Assembly (NCBI GenBank): GCA_965218865.1
Contig: CBDCME010000055.1
Span: 1-23,153 of the forward strand
Origin: CBDCME01 sp965218865
GTDB lineage: Bacteria; Pseudomonadota; Alphaproteobacteria; JAAXGF01
Length of the DNA stretch: 23,153 bases
Direction: 5' to 3'
Shown here: in pieces, positions 1 to 7,698 of the stretch
Layout of the letters: every line of letters starts with the position of its first letter
Position numbering within the stretch: position 1 is the first letter of the stretch
The notes under the pieces: model-generated
What the model was told of the DNA's origin: nothing
The model's input: the letters and a program-made list of their open reading frames with translations, nothing else
Databases searched by the model: none
Made by a program: the position numbers and the translations under genes

Positions 1-177
1 CATGCAAGCGTTGCAGCGGTAGTAGCCGCCCTTCCGGGTGCCGATACGCTTGCGCTCACAGCAATGCGGGCATTCGATGCCGTCCGGCCAACGTTGTTGC
101 TCCATGTAGGCCCGGGCAGTATCTTGATCGGGAAACCGCTCGAACAATTGAATGAGGCTGATTGTGGATTTGCTCAT
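1..177 (-). CDS. IS1595-type transposase, N-terminal part (runs off window)
   Basis: The minus strand reads 59 codons from an ATG at 177 to the window edge. The product starts MSKSTISLIQLFERFPDQDT and continues with a RWPDGIECPHC segment and a second cysteine pair, CNAC. The C-P-H-C and C-N-A-C pairs form the zinc-ribbon that opens IS1595-family transposases, which bind the element ends and cut and join DNA through a downstream DDE/DDN domain that lies outside the window. An AAGGAG ribosome site sits about 7 nt before the ATG. The gene is too short to appear as a long open frame but is read without interruption. The family call rests on the N-terminal motif only. Confidence 0.8.
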   Translation of the reverse strand, partial: MSKSTISLIQLFERFPDQDTARAYMEQQRWPDGIECPHCCERKRIGTRKGGYYRCNACM

Positions 178-243
178 GACTCGCTCCTTACGTTGGGGCC
201 AAGTCTAAACGACGCACGTTGGAAAGTCAAGCGGATAAATCCC
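1..243 (-). mobile_element. IS1595-family insertion sequence, partial
   Basis: The element is defined by the zinc-ribbon transposase start at 177. Its outer end is not certain. On the minus strand the sequence GGGATTTATCCGCTTGAC begins at 243 and is preceded by the AT-rich run AAAAAATA. IS1595 elements commonly duplicate 8 bp of AT-rich target, so I place the end near 243. The other end and its target duplication are outside the window, so this boundary is an inference. Confidence 0.5.
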
Positions 244-657
244 TATTTTTTCGGCCGTGGCCTCGAATGTCCGTCCGCCTCGGTCATACGCCCGAACAGT
301 GCGCGTCTCGGTATCTCCCATGAGAACCACCTCGCGAAGACCGACCGCGTCGTTGATCACCGCCCCGCCCGTGAAAACCCCGAGCGGCCATGCCTTGGCC
401 GCGGCGACATCCCGGATCCCGAAGACATAGTCCTTTTGCCGCAGCGATACCTCGTTGACTTGTGCCGGAAACATCAGATCCGGGCTCGCGAAATATTTGG
501 CGTCGCCCGATCCGTAATCACGTTGATACCCGGTGTTCAGGGAGAGAACGCGAGTCCTCGGGTGTGACTCGCGCCACCCGACCCATTTGGTAATAACCAC
601 CGGTCGGATCTTGAGTTGTATCCCGCTGTCGACCAAGGGACCCGCAACGGGCCTTCC
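205..657 (-). pseudogene. DUF3179-family protein, fragment cut at both ends
   Basis: The minus-strand frame is open from the IS256 end near 657 to a TAG at 205. It carries DUF3179-type sequence: GRPVAGPLVDSG, a W..W...HP segment followed by TRVLSLNTGYQRDYGSG, then KDYVFGIRDVAAAKAWPL and GGAVINDAVG. These blocks match the repeated pattern of DUF3179 (PF11376), a family of unknown function. The 5' part is missing at the IS256 copy and the last ~13 codons are probably supplied by the IS1595 end, so this is a middle fragment and not a working gene. The missing N-terminal part is not on the far side of the IS256 copy. Family assignment is from remembered motif patterns. Confidence 0.7.
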
Positions 658-2101
658 GGCGATGTCCCATGCTCTGTTGAAAAAGGTGAGGCAGGCATGG
701 TTGGGCTTCGAGGCTAGGCGGCCTCTTTGATGGTTTCAATGGCGCTTTTCGCTTTTGCCTTTTTCACGTGATCCTCGAGGGCAGCTCTGAGGGCCTTGAG
801 GCGACGGAGGTCTTTTGGGCTTCCAGGAGGCCGGCGGCGGTCCATCGCAAGGCCATCTCGGCGTTGCGCCAGCGCTTGACATTGTGCTGCACCATCCTGA
901 CCGTTCCCAAGGCATTCTCGATGGCGTTGGTGCAGGCCAAGGAGCGCCTGAGCTTGGGCGGCAGGCCCAAGCGGATCACGGTGAGGATCTCATCCAGGCC
1001 CTCCAGGATGGAAGCCGAAACGCCGGGGGCCTCGGTCTCCAGGCGGCGCGCCAGGTTCTTCATGAGGCGTTCGGCTTTCTCGGCATCGTCTTGGTCCCAG
1101 GCTTGCCTGAGCGCCTTCTTGACGCCGGCATGAAGGCTTTCGTCGAGGCGCTCGATGATGTTGCGGCCCTTGTGGACCTGGCAGCGCTGGAGGGCGGCCA
1201 CCGGCCCGAAGGTCCGCTTGATCGCCTTGGAGAGCGCCTTGGCGCCGTCGACGATGAAGAGCCGGGGCACTTCCGGGTCGAGGCCGCGGGCGGTCAGGTT
1301 GTCGAGCAGCGCCTGCACCGTGGCGGCATTCTCCGTGGCACCTTCGGCCAGGCCTAGAACATGCTTCTCGCCCGCGCCGTCGATGCCAATAGCTGCCAGC
1401 AACACGTGATCGCCGACGTGCAGCCCGTCGATCTGGATGACCAGGAGATCGAGATCCGAAAGGTCGCTGGCCAGGAAGGCCTTCAGCTTCTTGCGCGTCA
1501 TGGCCACGAAGCGCCGCGAGACCGCGGACTTCGAGGTCGCATCGCCCGCGCGTGCCGGCAAGTCGCCGCTGGCCTCGCCGGGCAGGCGCACGGCGCCCGC
1601 GTACTTGCGGGTCGAAACCGTAAGCAGCATGATGTTCATCGCCCAGGACTGCAAAAGCGCCGGGTCCGAGAGCAACTCCCAGCTCGGCAAGCTCATCTCC
1701 TTGCCCGCAAGATCGCGCACCCGCGGGCGCGTCAGCTTCACCTTGCCCCCGTGATAGGCAATCTCGCTCTGGGTTGTCCCCCAGCGATGGCCCTGCCGCT
1801 CGGCCGTGCGGGCGTGGCGCGCTCCGCAGAGCACCTCGCTATCCTCGTCCAGCATCTCGCCCAGGGTCTCCACCCCGGCCAACAGGCAAAAGCGATCCAC
1901 GCTCATGCGCAGATCATCAAAAGCCTCCGGCAAGGCCGGCGGCAACAGCGGAAGCGGGATCTCCAACAGTTTCGAAAGGCGGCTGTTCCGTGTAGTCTTG
2001 GTCATGGCGTCGTTCTCCTTGATGGATTCAACACCCAGAGCCTAACGGTTCCAGGCGAATGACGCCTACCTCACTTTTTCAACATCAGCCGGGACATTGC
2101 C
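658..2101 (-). mobile_element. IS256-family insertion sequence, copy 1
   Basis: 1444 bp bounded by imperfect terminal inverted repeats. The left end reads GGCGATGTCCC and, further in, TGTTGAAAAAGGTGAGGCAG; the right end, read on the minus strand, is GGCAATGTCCC with TGTTGAAAAAGTGAGGTAG. The same ends bound the plus-strand copy at 15808-17264. The two copies differ by a few substitutions and three indels (18 bp, 6 bp and 1 bp), which exactly explains the 13-bp length difference. I see no matching 8-9 bp target duplication around this copy. Confidence 0.85.
764..2005 (-). CDS. IS256-family (mutator-type) transposase, copy 1, altered C-terminus
   Basis: 413 codons from an ATG preceded by an AGGAGA ribosome site. 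The mutator-type DDE residues are visible: D193 in QIDGLHVGD, D253 in LFIVDGAKA and E363 in NAIENALG, with the CQVHKGRNI block between the last two. After EAQK near position 815 the frame leaves the expected C-terminus. In the -1 frame the sequence continues DLRRLKALRAALEDH and on to a stop at 714, which looks like the true tail. One base is missing here, or a -1 slip at A-AAG restores the tail. Compared with copy 2 this copy also lacks 18 bp in the same region. Transposition activity is therefore doubtful without frameshifting. Confidence 0.85.
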   Translation of the reverse strand: MTKTTRNSRLSKLLEIPLPLLPPALPEAFDDLRMSVDRFCLLAGVETLGEMLDEDSEVLCGARHARTAERQGHRWGTTQSEIAYHGGKVKLTRPRVRDLAGKEMSLPSWELLSDPALLQSWAMNIMLLTVSTRKYAGAVRLPGEASGDLPARAGDATSKSAVSRRFVAMTRKKLKAFLASDLSDLDLLVIQIDGLHVGDHVLLAAIGIDGAGEKHVLGLAEGATENAATVQALLDNLTARGLDPEVPRLFIVDGAKALSKAIKRTFGPVAALQRCQVHKGRNIIERLDESLHAGVKKALRQAWDQDDAEKAERLMKNLARRLETEAPGVSASILEGLDEILTVIRLGLPPKLRRSLACTNAIENALGTVRMVQHNVKRWRNAEMALRWTAAGLLEAQKTSVASRPSELPSRIT

Positions 2102-2473
2102 CGGACCTGTGAAGGAACTCACACCACGATTTTTTTGTTGAGTAATTGTGACGAATGACACAATTGACCGTTTGTGAATTCAAGTAGGTCGATTCCTCAC
2201 TGGTTTAGGCTGGGGTGCGTTATACTAGGGTCGTTGTTCGCTCGTAGCGGTTTCGCCCCGGCCGTCGTGCGAGGCCAGTCACGAACTAAGGAAAGCACGG
2301 GTCACCGATTCAGGATACTGAGAAACTCGATCCAGTTGTTTAGCTTTCTCACTCGGGGTAAATTACGGGTCAGGACAAGGCCGGAATATGCGGACCATTC
2401 TTTACTGCGGCGGATGCGCGCGTGCCACGCCATCGCAAATTGACGATTCCAAATCCCTTGTAATTTGCCTGCC
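2102..2473. other. Intergenic stretch between IS256 copy 1 and the first small secreted protein gene
   Basis: 372 bp with no convincing coding sequence on either strand. A TATACT hexamer at 2221-2226 would be a good -10 element on the plus strand, but nothing close to TTGACA lies 16-18 bp upstream. It would give a leader of about 240 nt for the gene at 2474. I see nothing else here. Confidence 0.4.
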
Positions 2474-2905
2474 ATGCGTCCCGCGCTAATATTTGCCGTA
2501 TTGCTTGCCGCAAGCACTGCCGTTGCCGGCGATAACGATGATCCGCCCGTCGATCCGCTGGCTGGCGGGGGTACCGGTAACGTCGGCGGTATCGAAAAAC
2601 TCGGGAAATACATCGAAACTGAAGCGATGGGTCTTCGAATCAATACGGACCCCGTTATGCGGCAGATCGTTTGCCGGGTTGCATTTCGGGCGTTTACGGC
2701 GTCGGCGCTCCGGAGGGCGATGTACATTTCTGAAGAGAAAACCGAGAAAGCCATCGAGACGTTGAAGTCGATGGAGTTGGTGAGAATCAAGTTGACGCGT
2801 GGTGAAAAACTGGTTCTTCCAGCCAACCAGGAGGCTGGCAAGATGATGCGCAGCTGGGCCGACAAATGGTGTGCTAGCGACGACAAATGTGGTGTGCTCA
2901 AGTGA
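2474..2905 (+). CDS. Small exported winged-helix-like protein, paralog 1
   Basis: 143 residues, not a family I recognise. A Sec-type signal peptide is visible (MRPALIFAVLLAASTAVAGD, cleavage probably after AVA). The mature part has a spacer rich in G, D and P, then a MarR-like winged-helix pattern: FTASALRRAMYISEEKTEKA, a recognition-helix-like stretch ending MELVRIKL, a wing, and a final helix with WADKWCASDDKC. Three cysteines are conserved with the paralogs at 12038 and 12795 (in IVCR, WCAS and near the end). Those two are closer to each other than to this one. The ATG at 2474 is preferred over an upstream TTG at 2465 because it starts the signal peptide and aligns with the paralogs. No clear ribosome site is seen. 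An exported protein with a DNA-binding-type fold is unlikely to be an ordinary regulator. Confidence 0.7.
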   Translation: MRPALIFAVLLAASTAVAGDNDDPPVDPLAGGGTGNVGGIEKLGKYIETEAMGLRINTDPVMRQIVCRVAFRAFTASALRRAMYISEEKTEKAIETLKSMELVRIKLTRGEKLVLPANQEAGKMMRSWADKWCASDDKCGVLK

Positions 2906-2924
2906 CCGTGGCGAACCAGGCCTA

Positions 2925-3060
2925 ACAGTCTGTTCGAAAACTCGCGGCGCCGGCCCTCTCCCCCTCCCGGCCACCCACATACTCTCGTGGGTGGCCGGGA
3001 GGGGGAGAGGGCCGGAACAGACGCAAAAAATGCGCGGACGCGCATTTTCGAACGGACACT
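2925..3060. repeat. MITE-like palindromic element, copy 1
   Basis: 136 bp with terminal inverted repeats ACAGTCTGTTCGAAAA (2925-2940) and TTTTCGAACGGACACT (3045-3060). Inside is a perfect 29-bp stem: 2950-2978, starting CCGGCCCTCTCCCCC, pairs with 2987-3015 around an 8-nt loop. A second small hairpin, TGCGCGGACGCGCA, lies at 3031-3044. There is no coding capacity. A second copy lies at 19704-19845. Both copies are followed by AAGG. It lies 20 bp after the stop of the small exported protein gene and could act as its terminator. Confidence 0.85.
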
Positions 3061-3130
3061 AAGGAAATCGGTCGAGTACAGGGAACGTCGTCACGTTGGC
3101 GATATTTCACCACAACGGCGTTTAACCGCC

Positions 3131-4441
3131 TCATCCGGTTCTGAGGGAGCAGGTCCGGAATCCCGCCATCACGTCACGGCGGTCGGGGGTAAAAAAGTTG
3201 CGATAGCGGCCCGTCACCATGCGGCTCCTGGTCGCCCAGGCGCCGCCCCTCAAAACCTTGGTCTCGTAAAAAACGGGTTGCGAATATTCCTTGTAGGCGT
3301 CGGGCGAGAAACCGGGAAAGGGCGCGAAAGTGGTCGCCGTCCACTCCCAAACGTTACCGAGCATTTGCCGGCATCCGAAGGCGCTGTCGCCGGCCGGAAA
3401 CGCCGCCACGTCGATGCAGCCGAGGGCGCGGCCGTCCAGATTGGCGTGGCGGGTTCCTGGAGGGTCGTTACCCCACGGATAGTTGCGCTTATCGGGTGCC
3501 AGACGGTCGCCCCCTGGCTCGCCGAGAGCGGCTGCTTCCCACTCGGCCTCGATTGGCAGGCGCCGGCGGGCCCATTTGCAATAGGCATTGGCCTCGTGCC
3601 AGTTGACGTGGATGATCGCCTGATGGCGCGGCAGTTCTCCGATCTGGTCGAATCGCCGCACGCCCCAATCCCCTTCGCCGCTCGCAATCCAGTACACGGG
3701 ATGATCGGCGTTGGCCTCGCGGCGCCACGCCCAGCCGTCCTCGCTCCAGAATTCACGGCACCGATATCCCCCGGCATCGACGAAGGCGGCGAATTCCTCG
3801 TTGGTAACCGGGGCCTTGGCGATGGCGAAAGGTTCCAGGCTTACCGGGTGGGCCCATTTTTCGTTGTCAAAAACGATTTGCGCGTTCCGTTTCGACCCGA
3901 GTGGAAAATTTCCGCCGGGAACCGATGTGTCGCCGGGAAAGGCGCCCGCGCGCGCGTTCTCCGGCAACGAAGCCCCAGCGAACCGCGGCTTCGGATAGGC
4001 CAGCGTCTGGCGTGAGTAAGTATAGGCCTCCGTGTGCATGTCTTCGTGGAAAGTGGCGAATTGATAAATGTAACTGTCCTGTTCGCTCGCCATTCCGGAT
4101 TCCAGGCGGGACAGGCAACCGTTCCTGACGTTGTCGATATACGCGAGCGTGTCTTCCATGGCGAGGAGAGGCAGCTCCCAGCGGACCTCGTGGTTGATGG
4201 CGATCGAGTCGTAGATGTCGTCGCCCGGCGGATACAGAGGTTCGCGACCGTAGAGATCGCGCAGGATGAATTTCTCGTGGAACCACGCCGCATGCCCGAT
4301 CTCCCAGCGAAGCGGGTTCACGATCGGAAATCTCGGTCCCATCAACTGTTCTTCATCCAAGCCCTCGACCAACGCCATGGTTCGCGCGTGGGCGTCGGTC
4401 ATGATCTCGTGCAGGTAATCCGTGCTGACCGGTTGTGTCAT
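3131..4441 (-). CDS. senA: Selenoneine synthase SenA (EgtB-like iron enzyme)
   Basis: 436 residues from the ATG at 4441, chosen because upstream codons to 4552 lack family similarity and overlap senB. The N-terminal DinB-like domain supplies the non-haem iron ligands: H50 in NPLRWEIGHAAWF, and H132 and H136 in FHEDMHTEAY. The C-terminal formylglycine-generating-enzyme-like domain is complete, with GGNFPLGSK, FVDAGGYRC, LPIEAEWEAA, GNVWEWTATTF and VLRGGAW. EgtB-type enzymes form C-S bonds on hercynine. The SenA branch couples a selenosugar to hercynine to give the selenoxide precursor of selenoneine. Assignment to SenA rather than EgtB rests mainly on the adjacent senB and selD. It is transcribed away from senB with only 25 bp between start codons, and no strong ribosome site is visible. 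EgtD is absent from the window. Confidence 0.85.
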   Translation of the reverse strand: MTQPVSTDYLHEIMTDAHARTMALVEGLDEEQLMGPRFPIVNPLRWEIGHAAWFHEKFILRDLYGREPLYPPGDDIYDSIAINHEVRWELPLLAMEDTLAYIDNVRNGCLSRLESGMASEQDSYIYQFATFHEDMHTEAYTYSRQTLAYPKPRFAGASLPENARAGAFPGDTSVPGGNFPLGSKRNAQIVFDNEKWAHPVSLEPFAIAKAPVTNEEFAAFVDAGGYRCREFWSEDGWAWRREANADHPVYWIASGEGDWGVRRFDQIGELPRHQAIIHVNWHEANAYCKWARRRLPIEAEWEAAALGEPGGDRLAPDKRNYPWGNDPPGTRHANLDGRALGCIDVAAFPAGDSAFGCRQMLGNVWEWTATTFAPFPGFSPDAYKEYSQPVFYETKVLRGGAWATRSRMVTGRYRNFFTPDRRDVMAGFRTCSLRTG

Positions 4442-4466
4442 GGTTCGGACCGGGTAAAGTGCGGGG

Positions 4467-5438
4467 ATGAAGATTATCCTAATCACCCCGGCAAAAAAAC
4501 AATCGAGGGCGGGAAACCGCACCACCGCTGTCCGTTGGGCGCGGGTGCTCAAATCCCTCGGTCATCGGGTCCGAATCCAATTCGTCTGGGACGGCGAGCC
4601 GGCGGACATGATGATCGCCCTGCATGCCTGGCGAAGCGCCGAATCCATCGCCCGATTTCGCGGCCAATTCGCCAATCGCCCCCTGATCGTCGCCTTGACC
4701 GGAACCGACATCTATCGCTTTCAGGATAGCCACCCGGACGAAACTCATCGGTCGATGGCCGTGGCGGATGCCTTGACGTGCCTTCACGATCTGGTGCACG
4801 AGGCGATCCCGGCTGAGTTCACTTCGAAGCTTTACGTCGTTCACCAATCGGCGCCGCCGCTGAGCCGGCCCCGGGCGCCGTCACGACGGACCTTCGACGT
4901 CTGCGTCGTCGGTCACTTGCGCGAGGAAAAGGATTCGCTCAGGGCCGCCTACGCCGTGCGCGAGCTGCCCGCCGAGTCGCGGCTGCGGGTGATTCATCTC
5001 GGCAAGGCGCACACCGAGGACTGGGCCCGCAACGCCCGCGACGAAGTGGCCCGGAATCCGCGCTACCATTGGTTCGACGAGGTTCCGGCCTGGCGCGTCC
5101 GCCGGCGGTACGCGAAGGCGCACCTCATGGTCCTCAGCTCTATCATGGAAGGGGGCGCGAACGTAATCTCGGAAGCCGTGGCCGTAGGGCTTCCGGTTGT
5201 TGCCTCCGAGATTCACGGTACCGTCGGCCTCCTCGGCAAGGATTACCCGGGCTATTATCCGGCCAAGGATACGGCCGCCTTGCGCGGGCAGTTGCTGCGG
5301 GCGGAAAGCGATCCCGACTTCGTCAAATCCCTCGCTGACCATTGCGCCGCCCGGAGCGACCTTTTCACGCCGGAACGGGAAACCGAGGAGTGGAAAATCG
5401 TCTTGGACGCGGTTACCCGACCGCCGTCACGACAATAG
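4467..5438 (+). CDS. senB: Selenosugar synthase SenB (GT-B glycosyltransferase-like)
   Basis: 323 residues with a GT-B glycosyltransferase layout. The N-terminal Rossmann part starts MKIILITPAKKQSRAGNRTT and contains LIVALTGTDIYR. The C-terminal donor-binding part starts near residue 145 (FDVCVVGHLREEKDSL) and ends in the GT4-like block EGGANVISEAVAVGLPVVAS. This matches the SenB branch (annotated as TIGR04348), which uses selenophosphate to displace the nucleotide of a UDP-sugar and make a selenosugar for SenA. The ATG at 4467 has only a weak GCGGGG site before it. A TAAAGT hexamer 7 bp upstream suggests a very short leader. The gene is inverted relative to senA and selD, unlike the co-directional senABC order I know from other bacteria, and its last 12 bp overlap the end of selD. 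Confidence 0.88.
   Translation: MKIILITPAKKQSRAGNRTTAVRWARVLKSLGHRVRIQFVWDGEPADMMIALHAWRSAESIARFRGQFANRPLIVALTGTDIYRFQDSHPDETHRSMAVADALTCLHDLVHEAIPAEFTSKLYVVHQSAPPLSRPRAPSRRTFDVCVVGHLREEKDSLRAAYAVRELPAESRLRVIHLGKAHTEDWARNARDEVARNPRYHWFDEVPAWRVRRRYAKAHLMVLSSIMEGGANVISEAVAVGLPVVASEIHGTVGLLGKDYPGYYPAKDTAALRGQLLRAESDPDFVKSLADHCAARSDLFTPERETEEWKIVLDAVTRPPSRQ
4473..4502 (-). promoter_or_regulatory. Possible senA promoter inside the senB start region
   Basis: On the minus strand TTGTTT (4502-4497) and GATAAT (4478-4473) are separated by 18 bp. This would start a short leader for senA at about 4466. The -35 match is weak and the -10 match is good. The gap between the two divergent start codons is too short to hold a full promoter, so one inside senB is plausible. 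This is motif reading only. Confidence 0.3.
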
Positions 5439-7694
5439 CGTCACCGCCTCGACGCGGTTGCTTTCAGGCAATACGGTGCCGATGACGGCGGCGCGCGGAT
5501 AGCCCAGTTCGCGGAGTTCCCCGACGCAATCGTCGGCCTGCTCGCCGGGCACGCTGGCGAGCAGGCCTCCCGCCGTCTGGGGGTCGAAGATCAAAGGGTA
5601 GCGCGGATCCTTGCTGGCGGTTTCGACGTCGTTTATGGCGCGTCGCAAGCGCACGTTCTGGGGTTGCAGCGAGCTGAAAATTCCTTCGGCGACCATCTCC
5701 AGCGCGCCGTCGAGATAGGGGATCGCGGCGAGATCGATCTCGGCGTCGGTGCCCGAAGGTTTCGTCATCTCGACCAAGTGACCCAAGAGGCCGAACCCCG
5801 TGACGTCGGTGCAGGCGGTTGCCCCGTGGGCGTAGAGGCAATCGGCGCCCTTCCGGTTGGACGTGATCATGCCTTCGAGGGCGGCGGCGATCCACCGGCC
5901 TTTCGCCCTGTGGCGCATGTCGGCGGCGAAGAGCGTCCCGGTGCCCAGGGCCTTGGTCAACACGATCCGGTCACCCGGGCGCATGCCGCCCTTGCGCAGA
6001 ATCCGTTCGCGATCGACGAGACCGTTGACGGCGAATCCGAGCGACAGTTCCCTGCCTTCGCTGCTGTGTCCGCCGACCAGGGCGGCGCCGGCTTCGTTGA
6101 GCAGCTTGACGGCGCCGGCCATCATTTGCCTCAGGTCTTCCTCGACCTTGGCCTCGAGGCCGAAGGGCAGGGTGACGATGGAGAGGGCGGTCTGCGGTTC
6201 CCCGCCCATGGCGTAGATATCGCCGAGGGCATGGTTCGCCGCCACTTGTCCGAATATGTAGGGGTCGTCGAGGAACGAGCGGAAGGAATCGACGGTGTGC
6301 ATCATCACCTTCCCTGCCGGAACATCGACGACGGCGGCGTCGTCCGGCTCGTGGAGACCGATCATGACGTCGTCGCGGGGCACGGGATCGAGCTGCGATA
6401 TGGCGCGGTTCAAGACGGTGGCGCCAACCTTGGCGCCGCAGCCGCCACAGCGCATGGCCATGGCGGAAATCTCCTTGATGACGTTTGCGTCGGCGAGGCC
6501 GGGAGCGATATCCGCGGAACTCTCCTCGTCCATGTCCGGAAGTTCGTTGAACTTGCGCATGAAGCGGCGGTCGATCCAATCCTTCCAGAGCCAGATCAGC
6601 CGACCTTCCAGGGCCCACCATGACCTCGACGCGACGGCGTATTTATCTCCGGTCGAAATGAGGCTCAAGAAATTTTTCTGCGGCGCGAAGCTTGCGAGCG
6701 GCCGGCCCAACAAGGCCCGCCGGAGATTGCGTGCCAACGGGGGGCCTTGGCGGACGGCGAAAACCCCTGATTTGGGCCGCGGATGGTTGACCATCGCGGC
6801 GACGTCGCCGGCGGCGAAGATACCGGAATGGGAAACCGATTCCAGGGTGTCCGCCACCTTGAGGAAGCCTTGATCGTCGACTTCCAGGCCCGCATCCGCC
6901 GGCCATTTTTGGGCCCCGGCCATCGTCACCCAGAGAATCTCGTCCATCTCAAACGACTCTCCGTTCCCGCAGACGAGGCGCCGGGGGCGGACCTCGTTCA
7001 CTTGATGGCTCGGGTGAACGTGAACCCCACGCGCCTTCAACACCCGGCGATACTTGGCCCGCACCAGGGGATTGTGGGTCATCAGGATGTCGTCGGTATC
7101 GGTGAACAGGTGAAACTCGAGACCGCTGTCGTCGCGACCCTGCGCCGCGAGGAGGTGCTTCAACCGATGTTGGATCGCGAGCGTGATCTCGACCCCGCCG
7201 GCGCCACCTCCGACGATGCCGATGCGGATGCCGCCGGTGTGAGCCAGAACCCGTTCGCGCATCCGGTTCCAATTGTCGACGAAACCGTCGATCGGCTTGA
7301 CCGGGACCACGTTGCCGGACGCGCCCGGTACGTGCGAGGTGATAGGGGCCGAGCCGATGTTGATGGAAAGCACGTCGTAGGGAACGCTCGGACGGTTCTT
7401 ACAGACTACCCGTTTGCTTTCGGGGTTCAGTTCCACGACTGCGTCGTGGAAGATACGGGCGCCTGCGAAACGCGCCAACGGCCCGAGATCGATATGGGCT
7501 TCGTCGAAGGAATAATGACCGGCGATGAAGCCGGGCAACATGCCGGAGTAGGGCGCCTGCAAATCTCGGCAGATCAGCGTCAGGCGCACCCCGGGCAGCG
7601 GCTTCATGCCGAATTTCTTCAATACCGTGACGTGGCTGTGGCCGCCACCGACCAGCACCAAATCCTTCACAATCGGGGTGTCGTTCCGTTCCAT
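5427..7694 (-). CDS. selD: FAD/NAD(P) oxidoreductase-SelD fusion, selenophosphate synthetase
   Basis: 755 residues in two parts. Residues 1 to about 390 are a pyridine-nucleotide-disulfide oxidoreductase of the kind found N-terminal to SelD. FAD is bound at LVLVGGGHSHV (near residue 16), NAD(P) at GIVGGGAGGVEI (near 160), and the second FAD motif is GIFAAGDVA (near 290). Residues from about 405 to 755 are selenide, water dikinase, which makes selenophosphate from selenide and ATP. The catalytic pair is Cys419 and Lys422 in MRCGGCGAK; it is a cysteine, not an in-frame UGA. The second cysteine of the E. coli GCGCK motif is Ala here. Later SelD blocks such as GGEPQTALSIV, LVGGHSSEG, CTDVTGFGLLGH and FDPQTAGGLL are intact. 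The ATG follows phnE after 4 nt, with AGGA overlapping the phnE stop. It probably fills the SenC role for selenoneine and may also serve other selenium uses. Confidence 0.93.
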   Translation of the reverse strand: MERNDTPIVKDLVLVGGGHSHVTVLKKFGMKPLPGVRLTLICRDLQAPYSGMLPGFIAGHYSFDEAHIDLGPLARFAGARIFHDAVVELNPESKRVVCKNRPSVPYDVLSINIGSAPITSHVPGASGNVVPVKPIDGFVDNWNRMRERVLAHTGGIRIGIVGGGAGGVEITLAIQHRLKHLLAAQGRDDSGLEFHLFTDTDDILMTHNPLVRAKYRRVLKARGVHVHPSHQVNEVRPRRLVCGNGESFEMDEILWVTMAGAQKWPADAGLEVDDQGFLKVADTLESVSHSGIFAAGDVAAMVNHPRPKSGVFAVRQGPPLARNLRRALLGRPLASFAPQKNFLSLISTGDKYAVASRSWWALEGRLIWLWKDWIDRRFMRKFNELPDMDEESSADIAPGLADANVIKEISAMAMRCGGCGAKVGATVLNRAISQLDPVPRDDVMIGLHEPDDAAVVDVPAGKVMMHTVDSFRSFLDDPYIFGQVAANHALGDIYAMGGEPQTALSIVTLPFGLEAKVEEDLRQMMAGAVKLLNEAGAALVGGHSSEGRELSLGFAVNGLVDRERILRKGGMRPGDRIVLTKALGTGTLFAADMRHRAKGRWIAAALEGMITSNRKGADCLYAHGATACTDVTGFGLLGHLVEMTKPSGTDAEIDLAAIPYLDGALEMVAEGIFSSLQPQNVRLRRAINDVETASKDPRYPLIFDPQTAGGLLASVPGEQADDCVGELRELGYPRAAVIGTVLPESNRVEAVTLLS

Positions 7695-7698
7695 GTTC

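Noticed and set aside
658..700. DUF3179 sequence continuing into FFNRAWDIAG upstream of 657
   Set aside because: Those bases are the IS256 end, found identically at 17240-17264, so the in-frame reading is chance.
2950..3015. Repeats with dyad symmetry as a CRISPR array
   Set aside because: There is a single palindrome per locus with no repeat-spacer periodicity and no cas genes.
2302..3045. 247-codon minus-strand frame across the first small gene and the MITE
   Set aside because: It runs through the MITE palindrome and antisense to a gene with a signal peptide and paralogs; no family similarity.
4442..4552. 37-codon N-terminal extension of senA
   Set aside because: It overlaps the senB start and adds residues unlike EgtB/SenA N-termini; the ATG at 4441 puts the iron ligands at family-like positions.
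6429..6455. Possible selenocysteine (UGA) at the SelD active site
   Set aside because: The catalytic codon is TGC (Cys419), so no recoding is needed.
5664..6623. Long plus-strand open frame opposite selD
   Set aside because: It is antisense to highly conserved SelD sequence, has no recognisable motif or ribosome site, and is explained by GC-rich codon bias.
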